This document shows positions 54,342 through 63,150 of a stretch of 64,000 bases of DNA, piece after piece. Source of the stretch: CAWATG01 sp963785035 (GTDB taxonomy: Bacteria > Actinomycetota > Acidimicrobiia > IMCC26256 > CAWATG01); NCBI GenBank assembly GCA_963785035.1, contig CAWATG010000004.1, positions 496,001 through 560,000 on the forward strand, in the 5' to 3' direction. The stretch's first letter is position 1. Every line of letters starts with the position of its first letter. Made by a program: the position numbers and the translations under genes. The notes under the pieces are model-generated. The model worked only from the letters and a program-made list of their open reading frames with translations. It was not told where the DNA came from and made no database searches.

Positions 54342-55520
54342 CTATCGATCCCGCCAAGCGGCGAAAGAAGCGAGATCTCGAAGGAGATTTCGTGCCTCAT
54401 CGGCGATCGGGGCTGCGTCGATTGCGACGAGCGCTGTCTCGACGAGATCGCAGATCGTGGATTCGACGCAGCCGGCCGCTCCGGAGCTCACGAAGAGCTC
54501 CTGGAGTTCGCTGATCTCCGCAGTCGAGAGGTCCGACGCCCCGAGGCGCCCGAGAATCGGCGTGTCGGTTCCTTCGAACCGGCTTGCCGCTATGGCCAGC
54601 AAAGGAGTGAGTTTGCCTTCGCGGAGGTCGTCGCCGACGGGTTTGCCGGTGACCGCCGAGTCTCCGAAGACGCCAAGCAGATCGTCCCGGAGTTGAAACG
54701 CCTCGCCGAGCGGAAGGCCGATCGTGCTGAGCGCGGTAGTGAGATCGTGGTCGCGGGCGTGGTCGTCGCCTGCGAGGGCCGCGCCGAGATGCAACGGACG
54801 TTCCACGGTGTATTTCGCAGACTTGTAGAGAGCAATCCGCTGTGCGCGTGCGAGATCGGGCGCACCACTGGAGAGGTCGATCACAGGTTTCGCCCTCGCA
54901 TGTCGCGAACCGTTGGCCATTGGCTCGCCGGCGGTCCCGACGAGATCGAGGTATTGCCCCACGAGGAGTTCGATTCGCAACTCGTCGTAGATTGCGCGAG
55001 CAGGCGCCGAGATGGCACTGATCAACATGTCGGAATACACGAGAGCGAAGTCGCCGATGAGAATGGCAGCCCCCTCTCCGAAGCGGCGCGACTCTCCGCG
55101 GTGCCGTCCTGCGCGGTGGCCGTCAATGAACTGACGATGGACCGTCAGGCCACCACGGCGAAAATCCGATGCGTCCATGATGTCGTCGTGTACGAGCGCT
55201 GATGTGTGGAGGAGTTCGAGGGCTGCGCCCGCGTTGATGATGTGCGCGTCGTCGTCCTCGCCCCCTGCACCGACGAAAGCCGCGAAGCAAAACGCTGGAC
55301 GGAACCTCTTGCCGCCGGAGGTAACCAACGCGCGCAGTGCCTCGAGCGGGGTGTGCAGGTCCTCGTCGATCATGCGCCAACGATGCAGCTCCGCGTCGAG
55401 GAGTTCGGCAATACGCTGCTCGACACGTGCGGAGTATGCGACCAAGCGGCTCGGTATGCCGAACGTGTCGCGGTTTGTGGGGCCGGCGTAGGCGGCGCGC
55501 TCGTTCGTACTCATAGACAA
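54342..55520 (-). CDS. polyprenyl diphosphate synthase (trans-isoprenyl type)
   Basis: This 392-residue enzyme condenses isopentenyl diphosphate units. It has GGKRFRPAFCFAAF, the first Asp-rich motif VHDDIMDAS, the second FQLRDDLLGVFGDSAVTGKPVGDDLREGK (DDxxGxxGD), and a long, polar N-terminus. Chain length cannot be set by eye: the residues before the first motif are LLHTSALVHDDIMD, with a small residue at position -4, which often allows longer products. A ten-base overlap with the SCP2-domain gene upstream suggests co-translation. Confidence 0.93.
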   Translation of the reverse strand: MSMSTNERAAYAGPTNRDTFGIPSRLVAYSARVEQRIAELLDAELHRWRMIDEDLHTPLEALRALVTSGGKRFRPAFCFAAFVGAGGEDDDAHIINAGAALELLHTSALVHDDIMDASDFRRGGLTVHRQFIDGHRAGRHRGESRRFGEGAAILIGDFALVYSDMLISAISAPARAIYDELRIELLVGQYLDLVGTAGEPMANGSRHARAKPVIDLSSGAPDLARAQRIALYKSAKYTVERPLHLGAALAGDDHARDHDLTTALSTIGLPLGEAFQLRDDLLGVFGDSAVTGKPVGDDLREGKLTPLLAIAASRFEGTDTPILGRLGASDLSTAEISELQELFVSSGAAGCVESTICDLVETALVAIDAAPIADEARNLLRDLASFAAWRDR

Positions 55521-55972
55521 GCGGTCCCCTGACCGAAGACGCCGAGGAAGGACATGCGCGGGTCGAGGACACGTTGGAGTTCGCCCGAGACGTGTAGCCG
55601 ACCTGAAGAAATCGCCTCGTGTGCCTGCAGCGTTCCGTTGTGAATGGCGTGCGCAGTGCTGCGATCGGTTCGAAAGACGATATCCGGGGCCGGGGTCAGG
55701 TCACCGATGCCATCACGGGTGAGGGTGACCGCACCGTCACTGACCTGGACCACGAAACTGATGGTGGTATTGGCAAGAGCCGCCGTTTCAGTCGTGGTAC
55801 CAGTGGCGATACCGGCTTGCGTGGTGATGACCTGCCTGATCGATATCGTCAGATCGCGAGCCTCGCTTGGCACGGCGCACGCACCGAGCTGGGCGACGCG
55901 TGCATCGAACCAGGCGTCGGACAGGAATTCGACGTTTCCCCCAATGTTTGCATCGATATTGCTCGTCACCAC
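55511..55972 (-). CDS. SCP2 sterol-carrier-like protein
   Basis: This protein of about 153 residues has an SCP2 fold: TISFVVQVSDGAVTLTRDGIGDLTPAPDIVFRTD (shown as TISFVVQVSDG and DIVFRTDRSTAHAIHNG in its key parts) followed by LQAHEAISSGRLHVSGELQ, the usual helix-strand ending. SCP2 domains bind lipids. Starts are possible at 55993 (TTG), 55972 and 55969 (both GTG); the GTG at 55972 is used. It overlaps the prenyl synthase gene by ten bases and is divergent from 56031, with only about 60 bases between. Confidence 0.82.
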   Translation of the reverse strand: MVTSNIDANIGGNVEFLSDAWFDARVAQLGACAVPSEARDLTISIRQVITTQAGIATGTTTETAALANTTISFVVQVSDGAVTLTRDGIGDLTPAPDIVFRTDRSTAHAIHNGTLQAHEAISSGRLHVSGELQRVLDPRMSFLGVFGQGTACL

Positions 55973-56030
55973 AGGTGGAGGGTAACCGGGCAAACGGAAG
56001 TACCCGGGTTTGCGGCGGTACCGTTGCGAT

Positions 56031-56786
56031 ATGCCGCCCTTCGAACACCTCCGCCGTCTCGCGCGTTGGACTGGTGATAGCTCATCGTTTCTGTACGAAA
56101 CGGCGCTGTGTCTCGCGGAATTCGACGATGATCGAGCCGGGCTTGTCGTGGCGTGCCGACGTCTGTTGGCACATCATCCGGCGAATGGCGCGCTCTGGTG
56201 GATGTGCTCGCGGGTGTGCTGCGCACTGGATCCTGCCAAAGGCGCAATCGAAGCGTGGGACGTGCTTGCCGATGATGACACTGCGGGCCGCTTGGCGGGG
56301 GCGCTCCCCTTCCCCCATGATCACCCGATCGTCGTGTTCGGTTGGCCGTCGGTCGTGGCCAAGGCCTTACAGGATCGACCCGATCTCGACATCCGTGGGG
56401 AGCTCGAAGAGTTCGATGCCTCCGATGTCTCCGGTGGCTCCGATTTTCCAGAAGGACGATCGGCGACCCACCTGCTCGTTGCTGTCGAGGCGGTTGGGCA
56501 TGACGTGTGCATTGCGCCTGCGGGCGCCGAACCGATGGTCTCCGCAGCGCGCGAGCTCGGCATGGAACTGTGGTTGGTTGCGTCTCGAGGAAGGGTATTG
56601 CCACAGCCACTGATGGCAGCAGCGCTTCGTGCCCTTCGCAGTTCGGAGGTCGACGCGTCTGCTTATGCAGTGCTCGCCCTCGATGATGTCGCACACGTGG
56701 CGGTCAACGCCGGCCTCATCGAGGTGCCTGCGCTCCCCCGCCACGTCGAATGTCCCGTGGCCCAGGAGTTGCTGAGGATCGCGTAG
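56031..56786 (+). CDS. conserved protein of unknown function
   Basis: This 251-residue soluble protein has an N-terminal helical part with several Trp/Cys (RRLARWTGDSSSFLYETALCLAEF; ANGALWWMCSRVCCALD) and a C-terminal alpha/beta part (HLLVAVEAVGHDVCIAPAGAEPM; ELGMELWLVASRGRVLPQPL). The second half has some likeness to eIF-2B/ribose-1,5-bisphosphate isomerase-like folds, but I cannot confirm it. The ATG at 56031 is chosen over an in-frame TTG at 56010. It stands alone between divergent SCP2 and convergent FxsA genes. Confidence 0.65.
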   Translation: MPPFEHLRRLARWTGDSSSFLYETALCLAEFDDDRAGLVVACRRLLAHHPANGALWWMCSRVCCALDPAKGAIEAWDVLADDDTAGRLAGALPFPHDHPIVVFGWPSVVAKALQDRPDLDIRGELEEFDASDVSGGSDFPEGRSATHLLVAVEAVGHDVCIAPAGAEPMVSAARELGMELWLVASRGRVLPQPLMAAALRALRSSEVDASAYAVLALDDVAHVAVNAGLIEVPALPRHVECPVAQELLRIA

Positions 56787-56831
56787 CGGCGCCGGTGAGG
56801 TCGGGGCCTTTCGGCTTGGGCTCCGCGACGT

Positions 56832-57221
56832 TCAGCGTGGCGGTATCCGTCGTTGGACTGCGACGACCTGCTGGCATCGCCGGAGGAACAGCGTTCGTAC
56901 ACCTGCCCGAATGGGAGGCAGGAGTAACAGGATTGCCACCACGTCGGTGAGGAACCCCGGTGTGAGGAGCAGGACGCCCGCCAACATCACGAGGGCTGCG
57001 TCGACGAGTTCCTTTCCCGGGACTTGACCCTGACCGATGGAAACGCGCATCTTGTGCCAAAGACCGAGACCCTGGTACTTGACGAGCCATGACCCGACCA
57101 TCGAAACGACGATGAGGAGTCCGATCGTCATGAGATAGCCGAAGCTGCTGCCAACCTGGATGAAGACGGCGATCTCGACGATCGGCAGTGCCACCAGGAG
57201 AAGGAGCAAAACGATGATCAT
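56832..57221 (-). CDS. fxsA: FxsA family membrane protein
   Basis: From the ATG at 57221 this 129-residue protein matches FxsA (suppressor of F exclusion): MIIVLLLLLVALPIVEIAVFIQVGSS, then LWHKMRVSIGQGQVPGKELVDAALVMLAG and LLLTPGFLTDVVAILLLLPPIR, with three membrane helices. As sequenced, it is in frame with the RmuC gene and without an intervening stop, giving a fusion. A frame correction in the glycine-rich linker would separate them, so I list it alone. Confidence 0.88.
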   Translation of the reverse strand: MIIVLLLLLVALPIVEIAVFIQVGSSFGYLMTIGLLIVVSMVGSWLVKYQGLGLWHKMRVSIGQGQVPGKELVDAALVMLAGVLLLTPGFLTDVVAILLLLPPIRAGVRTLFLRRCQQVVAVQRRIPPR

Positions 57222-57232
57222 GGTGCGCGATA

Positions 57233-58328
57233 TTAGGGCGCGTAGTGCTGGACCGCCGCCGCCACCGCCACCGCGACCAGGAACATCTGCAAGGTCTGGG
57301 AGTTGCTCGGTGCGGTGTTGGCGGAGCTCGTCGATCCTTCGCAACGGTCTACCGAGCATGTTGGATCGGGTCCCGCGGAGCGTCTCGAATTCCTTGCTGA
57401 CGCTCTCGATACGTTGGCCCACTTTGTCCATCTGAGCGCTGAAACGTTGCCATTGGTCGGAGAACTGCCCGAGCAGTGCAAGGATTTCGTCGGACGTGCG
57501 AGCAAGTGAGAAGTTCTCGACGGTCTGGCGGATCAACGCGAGCACTGCGAAGAGCGTCAGTGGCGAGCAGAACACCACGCGCTGCACAACGGCGTTCTCG
57601 AGAATGGCACCGTCCTGTTCGTGGATGAAGGCGTAGAGCTGTTCGTTGGGGATGAACAGCAATACAAAGTCGACGGTCCCTCCGCCGGGATCGATGTAGC
57701 TCCGGCTGGCGAGTTCCCTGACCCGGCTCCGAACGTCTTTCAGGAATGCATCGCGGTATCGCTTCTGGTCGGTGTTGCCGTCGCACTCGAGAAATCGTAG
57801 GTAGTTGTCCAACGGAAACTTGACGTCCATATGGAGCAAGAGGTCGTTGGGAAGAAAAAAGGTGTAGTCGGGTATCCCTCGGGTCCCTTCGGGGGAACGC
57901 TGGCGGCGGTAGTTGACGTTCTCGATGAATCCGGCGAGCGAGAGCACGTCCTGGGCCATGCGTTCGCCCCATTGCCCGCGAGCCTTGGTGCTCGAAAGTG
58001 CCTCGCGAAGGCTTTGCGTCGTTTGGCCGAGTGCCGCAATGCCCTGATTGGTGAAGCTGATTTGCGATTCGAGCCGACCGAGTTGGCGTTCGAGGGTGCT
58101 TTCGGCCTTGCCGATCCGGTCGCTCATCCTGTTGAGCTCACCGACCATCGTCAGGAGCTGTTGATCGCCGACGGTTTGGCCGGACCGGCGTTGCTGCTCG
58201 GTCAACACGCCAGTCAGGAACCGAAGCCGCAGCAATCCCAACGCGATGACGGCGACGGCGACGGCGATGGCGACGAGGAGGGCGCTGGTTTCAATGGCCA
58301 ACGCGGCGATTCCGAATACCGTTTGCAT
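57233..58328 (-). CDS. rmuC: RmuC domain protein (as sequenced fused to FxsA)
   Basis: From the ATG at 58328, an N-terminal membrane helix (ALLVAIAVAVAVIALGLL), a coiled coil (about 40-95) and the RmuC nuclease-like domain follow: GQWGERMAQDVLSLAGFIENVNYRRQ, DYTFFLPNDLLLHMDVKFPLDNY, DPGGGTVDFVLLFIPNEQLYAF. RmuC limits recombination at repeats. As sequenced the reading runs through a GGGGGGG linker into FxsA. If one base in that run (about 57260-57285) is surplus, RmuC ends with AAAVQHYAP and a stop at 57233, which I find more likely. Confidence 0.85.
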
Positions 58329-58372
58329 GCCACGAGTCTGCCGACACCCTGTGACAACTACCGAGATTCGGG

Positions 58373-61001
58373 TCAGAGTCGGCGGGTTTGGGCGTTGCCG
58401 ATATTGACGTAACGGCCGGGGGTGCAGGTCAGCACGATGACCTGACATGACTGACCTGCCGCATTGAAGACCGCGCCCATTGTTTCGAGGCGCTCAGGGT
58501 CGGTCCAGCCAAGGGTGTCGTCGAAGATGGCGGGGGCGCCGCCGTCGCCCGCGACGATCGACGCGCAGGCGAGCCGGCTGATGATGCCGAGCTGCTCTTG
58601 CGCACCGGTACTGAGCTGATCGAAATCCAGGGTGATGCCGTCGAGGGTACGCCGAGAAATGCGGAGTTCGCCGTCCAGCTCGATCTCAATCGTCGGACCG
58701 AAGACGAGCCGTGCCAGTTCGGTGATGCGGTCACGAAACGGCGCGACGTATCGGCTTATCGCTGCTGTGCGATGCGTTGCGAATGTGTCGAATAACAGCT
58801 TGGCTGCACGTGCCGCGCTCCTCCAGGCGTTCGTACTCGCGTTGCAGGTGCGACGCGGTCGTGATGGCTTCGTCGAGTTGCGCAGCCCAACCGTGCAAGC
58901 CCTCACGCTCGAGGTGGCCTCGGAGATCCCTGTGGTCCTGGCGATTGGCGTCGTACTCCTGTTGTGCCCGGGCCATGACGGCACGCGCGTTTTCGAGCCG
59001 AGCCATGACGCTGACAGGATCTTCGGCAGCGAGCGCGACGCTCGCGGCCGTCAGGCCGGCATGGGTGTCGCGGAACTGCTGCTCGCATTCGGCGACGCGA
59101 GCACGAAGGTCCTCATCGCTGCAGTCGTTGCGTGCAGTGTTCAGCGACGCTTCGGATTGACGAAGCGCCGATCGGGCTTGTTCGATCTGTGCAGTCAGCC
59201 CGGCGCGGTCGATTTCCGCCTGTGTGAGCGCTTCGCTTGTCCTCGCGGCGGACGCATCGAGCCGACTGAGGTGCTCCCGGGCCGCGTCGAACGCTCGCTC
59301 ACGTGTGTGGACGAGTTCTGTTGCCTCGTCGAGATCCCGTGGCCCATCCGGTACTGCCGGCTCGCTGGCTTCGTAGTCGCGAATGCGTTGTCGTAAACGC
59401 TCGAGCTTGTTCAGGAGCACTTCGGGCGTGAGATCGCGGAGGTCCCGATCGATCGCAGCTGCAGCTTCGGTGCGTCTCCGGTTGGCGTCTTCACGCGTGG
59501 CCAACGCAACGCGGGCCTCCTCGACATTCCGCACACCGCCCTCGATACAGAGCGCGTCGAGCGCGTCGCGTGCGGTCTGCATTTCCCGGGTGCGTACTTG
59601 GGCATCACGCCCTGCTCGAACGCTGAGTCGGAGCGTGTCAGCGACAACGAGCTCGATCGAATCCGTGACGGTGTCTTCGTGCGTCGAACCGTCGGGTAGC
59701 GGGAGCCCTTCCCCGTTGATCTCGAGATTCACGTCGCGAAGAGCCGTGACAGCAACGGTTGCCGCCCCTGCAGTTGCCTCAGCCTCGGCCTTGACGCATT
59801 CGATGGTCGCATTTTCGATAGCCGTGACGAGCCGACCATCGACCCGTGCTGTCTCGAGGACTTGTTCGGCGGCATCGAGACGCGCCTGTGCCTCAACCAC
59901 GCGCGCGTATCGCTCGCCTATTTGTTCGCATTCGATCTTTTCACGGAGGTAGTCGCGTGTCCGTATCGCTCTATCGAGGGCATCTTTTGCAGTTCGCTCT
60001 GCCGTGCGCGCTTCCTCGAGTGCAGTTGTGGTGGCCTCGAGGTCCTTGAGATTGGCCAACCGTTGAGGTTCTGAGATCTTCGCCTGTGCCTCGCGGTCGG
60101 CCAGCGTGCTGGAGTGCTCGGCGACGAGTGCGACCTCCTTGTCCCGTTGCTCACGTGCGGCGATCCATCGATCGCGTTCAGAGGCTGCCGCGTTGCTTTG
60201 CGCCTCGAGCCTCTCGAGATCTGTTCGAAGCCGGTTCACGTCCTTCTCGCGTTCGACGAGCTCGCCGACCTGCTCTTTGGCTTTGTCGCGAGCCTCCGTG
60301 AGGGCCGCGGCCGCAGCGTCGAGTTGCGCAACGCGCAGCACCTCGTCGTCGAGCTGGCTGATCTTGCTCTCGAGGTCGGCGACGATGCGTTGCGCTTCTG
60401 CGAGCTCGGACGTCGCCGAGGTGCGCTCGACCTTGGGCTGTCCTGTCGCGGTCCAGTACCGGTCGCGCTCGGCTTGGATGCGATCCCAGAGCGCATCACC
60501 GTCGTCGTCGACGATGTCAGCGCCCGCGGCGAGGTCGAGCGCGGCGCCGAGGGAAGGAACAGCGAAGCCCGTTCGGGCGAGCGCGCCACCCTGCTTCAGC
60601 GAGAGCGCCGCCCACAGTTGATTGTCGAGGGTCTCGTCGAGGATCTCGTTCACGCGCGCATGTGCATCACGTCCGGCGAGTTGCTCGGGGCGCGGCGTGC
60701 TGACGCGCAAGGTCGTCTGGGTCTGTCGGTGCCAACGTTTGAAATAGACGAAGTGGTACGGGCCGGTCGAGATCTCGACCTCGACCTCCGTGCCGACGTC
60801 GTTCCCGGCGGGTCGGATGGCCTTGATCGCCTTGTCCTTGGAGCCATCGGGGTACTTGAGGATGAGATCGAGGGCCTCGGTCAGCGATGTTTTGCCGACC
60901 TCGTTGGATCCCTCGACAATGGTCACGCCGTCGGTCGCGAAACTCACTTCGGAGTCGAGAACACCCCGATAGTGATGCAGCTTGATCCTGTGGATTCTCA
61001 T
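58373..61001 (-). CDS. SbcC/RAD50-like ATPase (frameshifted)
   Basis: This SMC-type DNA repair ATPase of about 876 residues has Walker A EGSNEVGKTSLTEAL at the N-terminus, a Q-loop region, long coiled coils from about residue 180 to 700 and a C-terminal half reached by skipping one base near 58815 (YERLEER to ARAAKLLFDTFATHR). The signature-like LSTGAQEQLGIISRLA and Walker B-like APAIFDDTLGWTD follow. The central zinc hook CxxC is not evident. The ATG at 61001 overlaps the stop of the SbcD-like gene, the usual pairing of the Mre11/Rad50-type nuclease. Confidence 0.88.
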
Positions 61002-62149
61002 TGGACGCTCGTCTCTCGGCGGACATTCGTCTGAAGGCGAAATAACAGGCCGAGCGCGTCGCGAGCGGTGGCTCCTTCGGACGTGTTGTCTCGCGCCGAG
61101 GCACGAAGTTCTTCGACCGCATGTCGAGCAAATCCGCCGAGGTCGAATTCGGAGAAGTCATCATCATTGGGAAGGACCACGAGGTTGTTGTGCCGTTCCC
61201 ACGTTTCCAGTGCTGCGAACAGGTCGCGGTGGCGTGCCAGTACGGCGTCGAGGGCGGTCTTCTCGACGAGTGAGACCTGCCCGACGAACGACAGTTTGAC
61301 GATCGTCTCGTGTTTGTCGGGTACCGCGTCGAGAAACGCAGCGACGCGATCGACATCGTCACTTCCGGTGACGTCGAAGGCCTGTCGGAGAAAGTGCCAT
61401 GTGCCGATTCGGCGGGGCTGCACGACAACGTTGTGGGGATCGAGTTCGACGAGCAGGACATTGCCGGGTTCGGTTTCGTTGTAATCGGTCGGCTCGGGGG
61501 TACCTGCGTAACGGACCCGTCCACTCGTGCCGGCGTCAGTGGTCGAATGGCGGTCGCCGAGCGCTACGTAGTGGATGCGTCCCTCGCTGAGCCTTTGCTC
61601 GAGGTCACGCAAGCGAATCAATGCAGGGTCGGTCGCGTCAGGTGCGAGCGTGTCGAGTCCGCCATGGCCGACGGCGATGCGGACAACGCCGTCCGCCGGT
61701 AGATCCGCGATCGCCGCGTTGACCAGGTCGGTGAGCGGTCGTTTACTGAACCACGGTGCAGCGACGAGCTCGAGGCCTGGGGCGATGGTGCACACCCCCG
61801 CAGTGTCGAGCACCACGACATTGGCCGGGCGGGCATCCAGGAAAGTCGACGAACGAAAGACCGATGAGGCGTCGAGAGGGTCGTGGTTGCCCGGGAGGAG
61901 ATAGAACGTGACTGCGGGTGTGGTTGCCATTGCTTCGAGGGCACGGACAATGACCTGGCGTGCCACGTGGTTCGTTTCGAACACGTCGCCGCAGACGACG
62001 ACGAACGAACAGCCCTCATCGACGGCAAGACGGCCGATACGTCGAATCGCATCGATCCGGGCAGCACTGAAGCGCGCCTGGGCCTCGGTGTCGAGAAAAT
62101 GGCGGGTCATGCCCAGTTGCCAATCGCCGGTATGCACGAACTTGGTCAT
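60998..62149 (-). CDS. SbcD/Mre11-like metallophosphoesterase
   Basis: This calcineurin-like nuclease of 383 residues starts MTKFVHTGDWQLGM (metal-binding His, Asp), continues VVVCGDVFETN, LLPGNHDPLD (GNHD) and VALGDRHS, where the usual GH.H is GDRHS. The C-terminal cap domain is present. It forms the nuclease half of an SbcCD-like complex for double-strand-end processing. An earlier ATG at 62179 is possible, but the domain starts right after 62149. It is coupled to the sbcC-like gene by an ATGA overlap. Confidence 0.9.
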   Translation of the reverse strand: MTKFVHTGDWQLGMTRHFLDTEAQARFSAARIDAIRRIGRLAVDEGCSFVVVCGDVFETNHVARQVIVRALEAMATTPAVTFYLLPGNHDPLDASSVFRSSTFLDARPANVVVLDTAGVCTIAPGLELVAAPWFSKRPLTDLVNAAIADLPADGVVRIAVGHGGLDTLAPDATDPALIRLRDLEQRLSEGRIHYVALGDRHSTTDAGTSGRVRYAGTPEPTDYNETEPGNVLLVELDPHNVVVQPRRIGTWHFLRQAFDVTGSDDVDRVAAFLDAVPDKHETIVKLSFVGQVSLVEKTALDAVLARHRDLFAALETWERHNNLVVLPNDDDFSEFDLGGFARHAVEELRASARDNTSEGATARDALGLLFRLQTNVRRETSVQ

Positions 62150-62206
62150 AGGTTCGAGGGTACTCAGGGCCTGTGACACCTATCGCTCGAAGTGGGGCGA
62201 AGAGGG

Positions 62207-63082
62207 CTATGTCCGGCTGGCGGCGAGCTTTGATGCGCGGGTCACGAGTGACGGAGCACCGAGGCGCTGGGCCCAGGCTTCGAGTTCGGTGGTCGGACCT
62301 GTCCAACGCCAATCATCGACGTTGCCGACGTCGCCGTCGGTCCGGAGCGTTGCGAGCACCTTGAACAGCTCGGCGAGATCGCGCTGGGTTGCCAAGGTGG
62401 CCGCGAGCTTCACGGCGCCGCGAACCCTGACGTCCCAGTCCATCGATGCCGGCGGGATCGCAGCGATGGTTCCGTAGCGCGCAAGGACAGCGGCTGCGGA
62501 TTTCGCTCCCCAACCGGCGAGGCCAGGGAAGCCGTCGGCGTTGTCGCCGACCAACGCCAAGAAGTCCGGGATCGACGTGGGTTCGACGCCGAACTTTTCA
62601 CGGACGGCGGCTTCGTCGATCAAACGATCGTTTCGACGATCGAACTGGACCACCAACGGGTCGACGACGCATTGCGCAAGGTCCTTATCGGGCGTGCAGA
62701 TGAAGATCCGCTCCACGCGCGGATCTCGGCGTGCGACCGAAGCAGCCGAGGCCATGGCGTCGTCGGCTTCGAGTTCGACCATGGGCCACACGGTCACGCC
62801 GAGCGCAGCGAGTGCACGTTCGAGCAGGGGGAATTGGCTGAGCAGCTCTGGCTCGATCCCCTCCCCCGTCTTGTACCCGTCATAGAGGTCGTTACGAAAC
62901 GAGGTGATGACCTGATCGGTGGCGACGCCGACGTGGGTGGCGCCGGATTCGAGCATCGTGAGCACCGAAAAGAGAACCCCACGAACCGCTGCCACTTCGC
63001 TGCCATCGGGGTCACGATGCGATGGCAGTGCAAAATGGTGGCGGAACAGCTCGTAGGTTCCGTCGATAAGGTGCACCTGCAT
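62207..63082 (-). CDS. stand-alone 5'-3' exonuclease (FEN/PolA N-terminal family)
   Basis: This 291-residue protein matches the 5'-nuclease domain of DNA polymerase I, without the polymerase: MQVHLIDGTYELFRHHFAL, VGVATDQVITSFRNDLYDGYK, VELEADDAMASAASVARRD (metal Asp cluster), TPDKDLAQCV and the helix-hairpin-helix DNA-binding part GLAGWGAKSAAAVLARYG. Such exonucleases remove RNA primers or flaps. The ATG at 63082 matches the domain start better than the ATG at 63124. It lies 57 bases before the SbcD-like gene, in the same direction. Confidence 0.92.
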   Translation of the reverse strand: MQVHLIDGTYELFRHHFALPSHRDPDGSEVAAVRGVLFSVLTMLESGATHVGVATDQVITSFRNDLYDGYKTGEGIEPELLSQFPLLERALAALGVTVWPMVELEADDAMASAASVARRDPRVERIFICTPDKDLAQCVVDPLVVQFDRRNDRLIDEAAVREKFGVEPTSIPDFLALVGDNADGFPGLAGWGAKSAAAVLARYGTIAAIPPASMDWDVRVRGAVKLAATLATQRDLAELFKVLATLRTDGDVGNVDDWRWTGPTTELEAWAQRLGAPSLVTRASKLAASRT

Positions 63083-63150
63083 TGGGTCCCCGAGTCGGCT
63101 GATCGCGGCGGAGCGCTGACGCAACGAGCGATATTGCAGAGGAGATTGTC

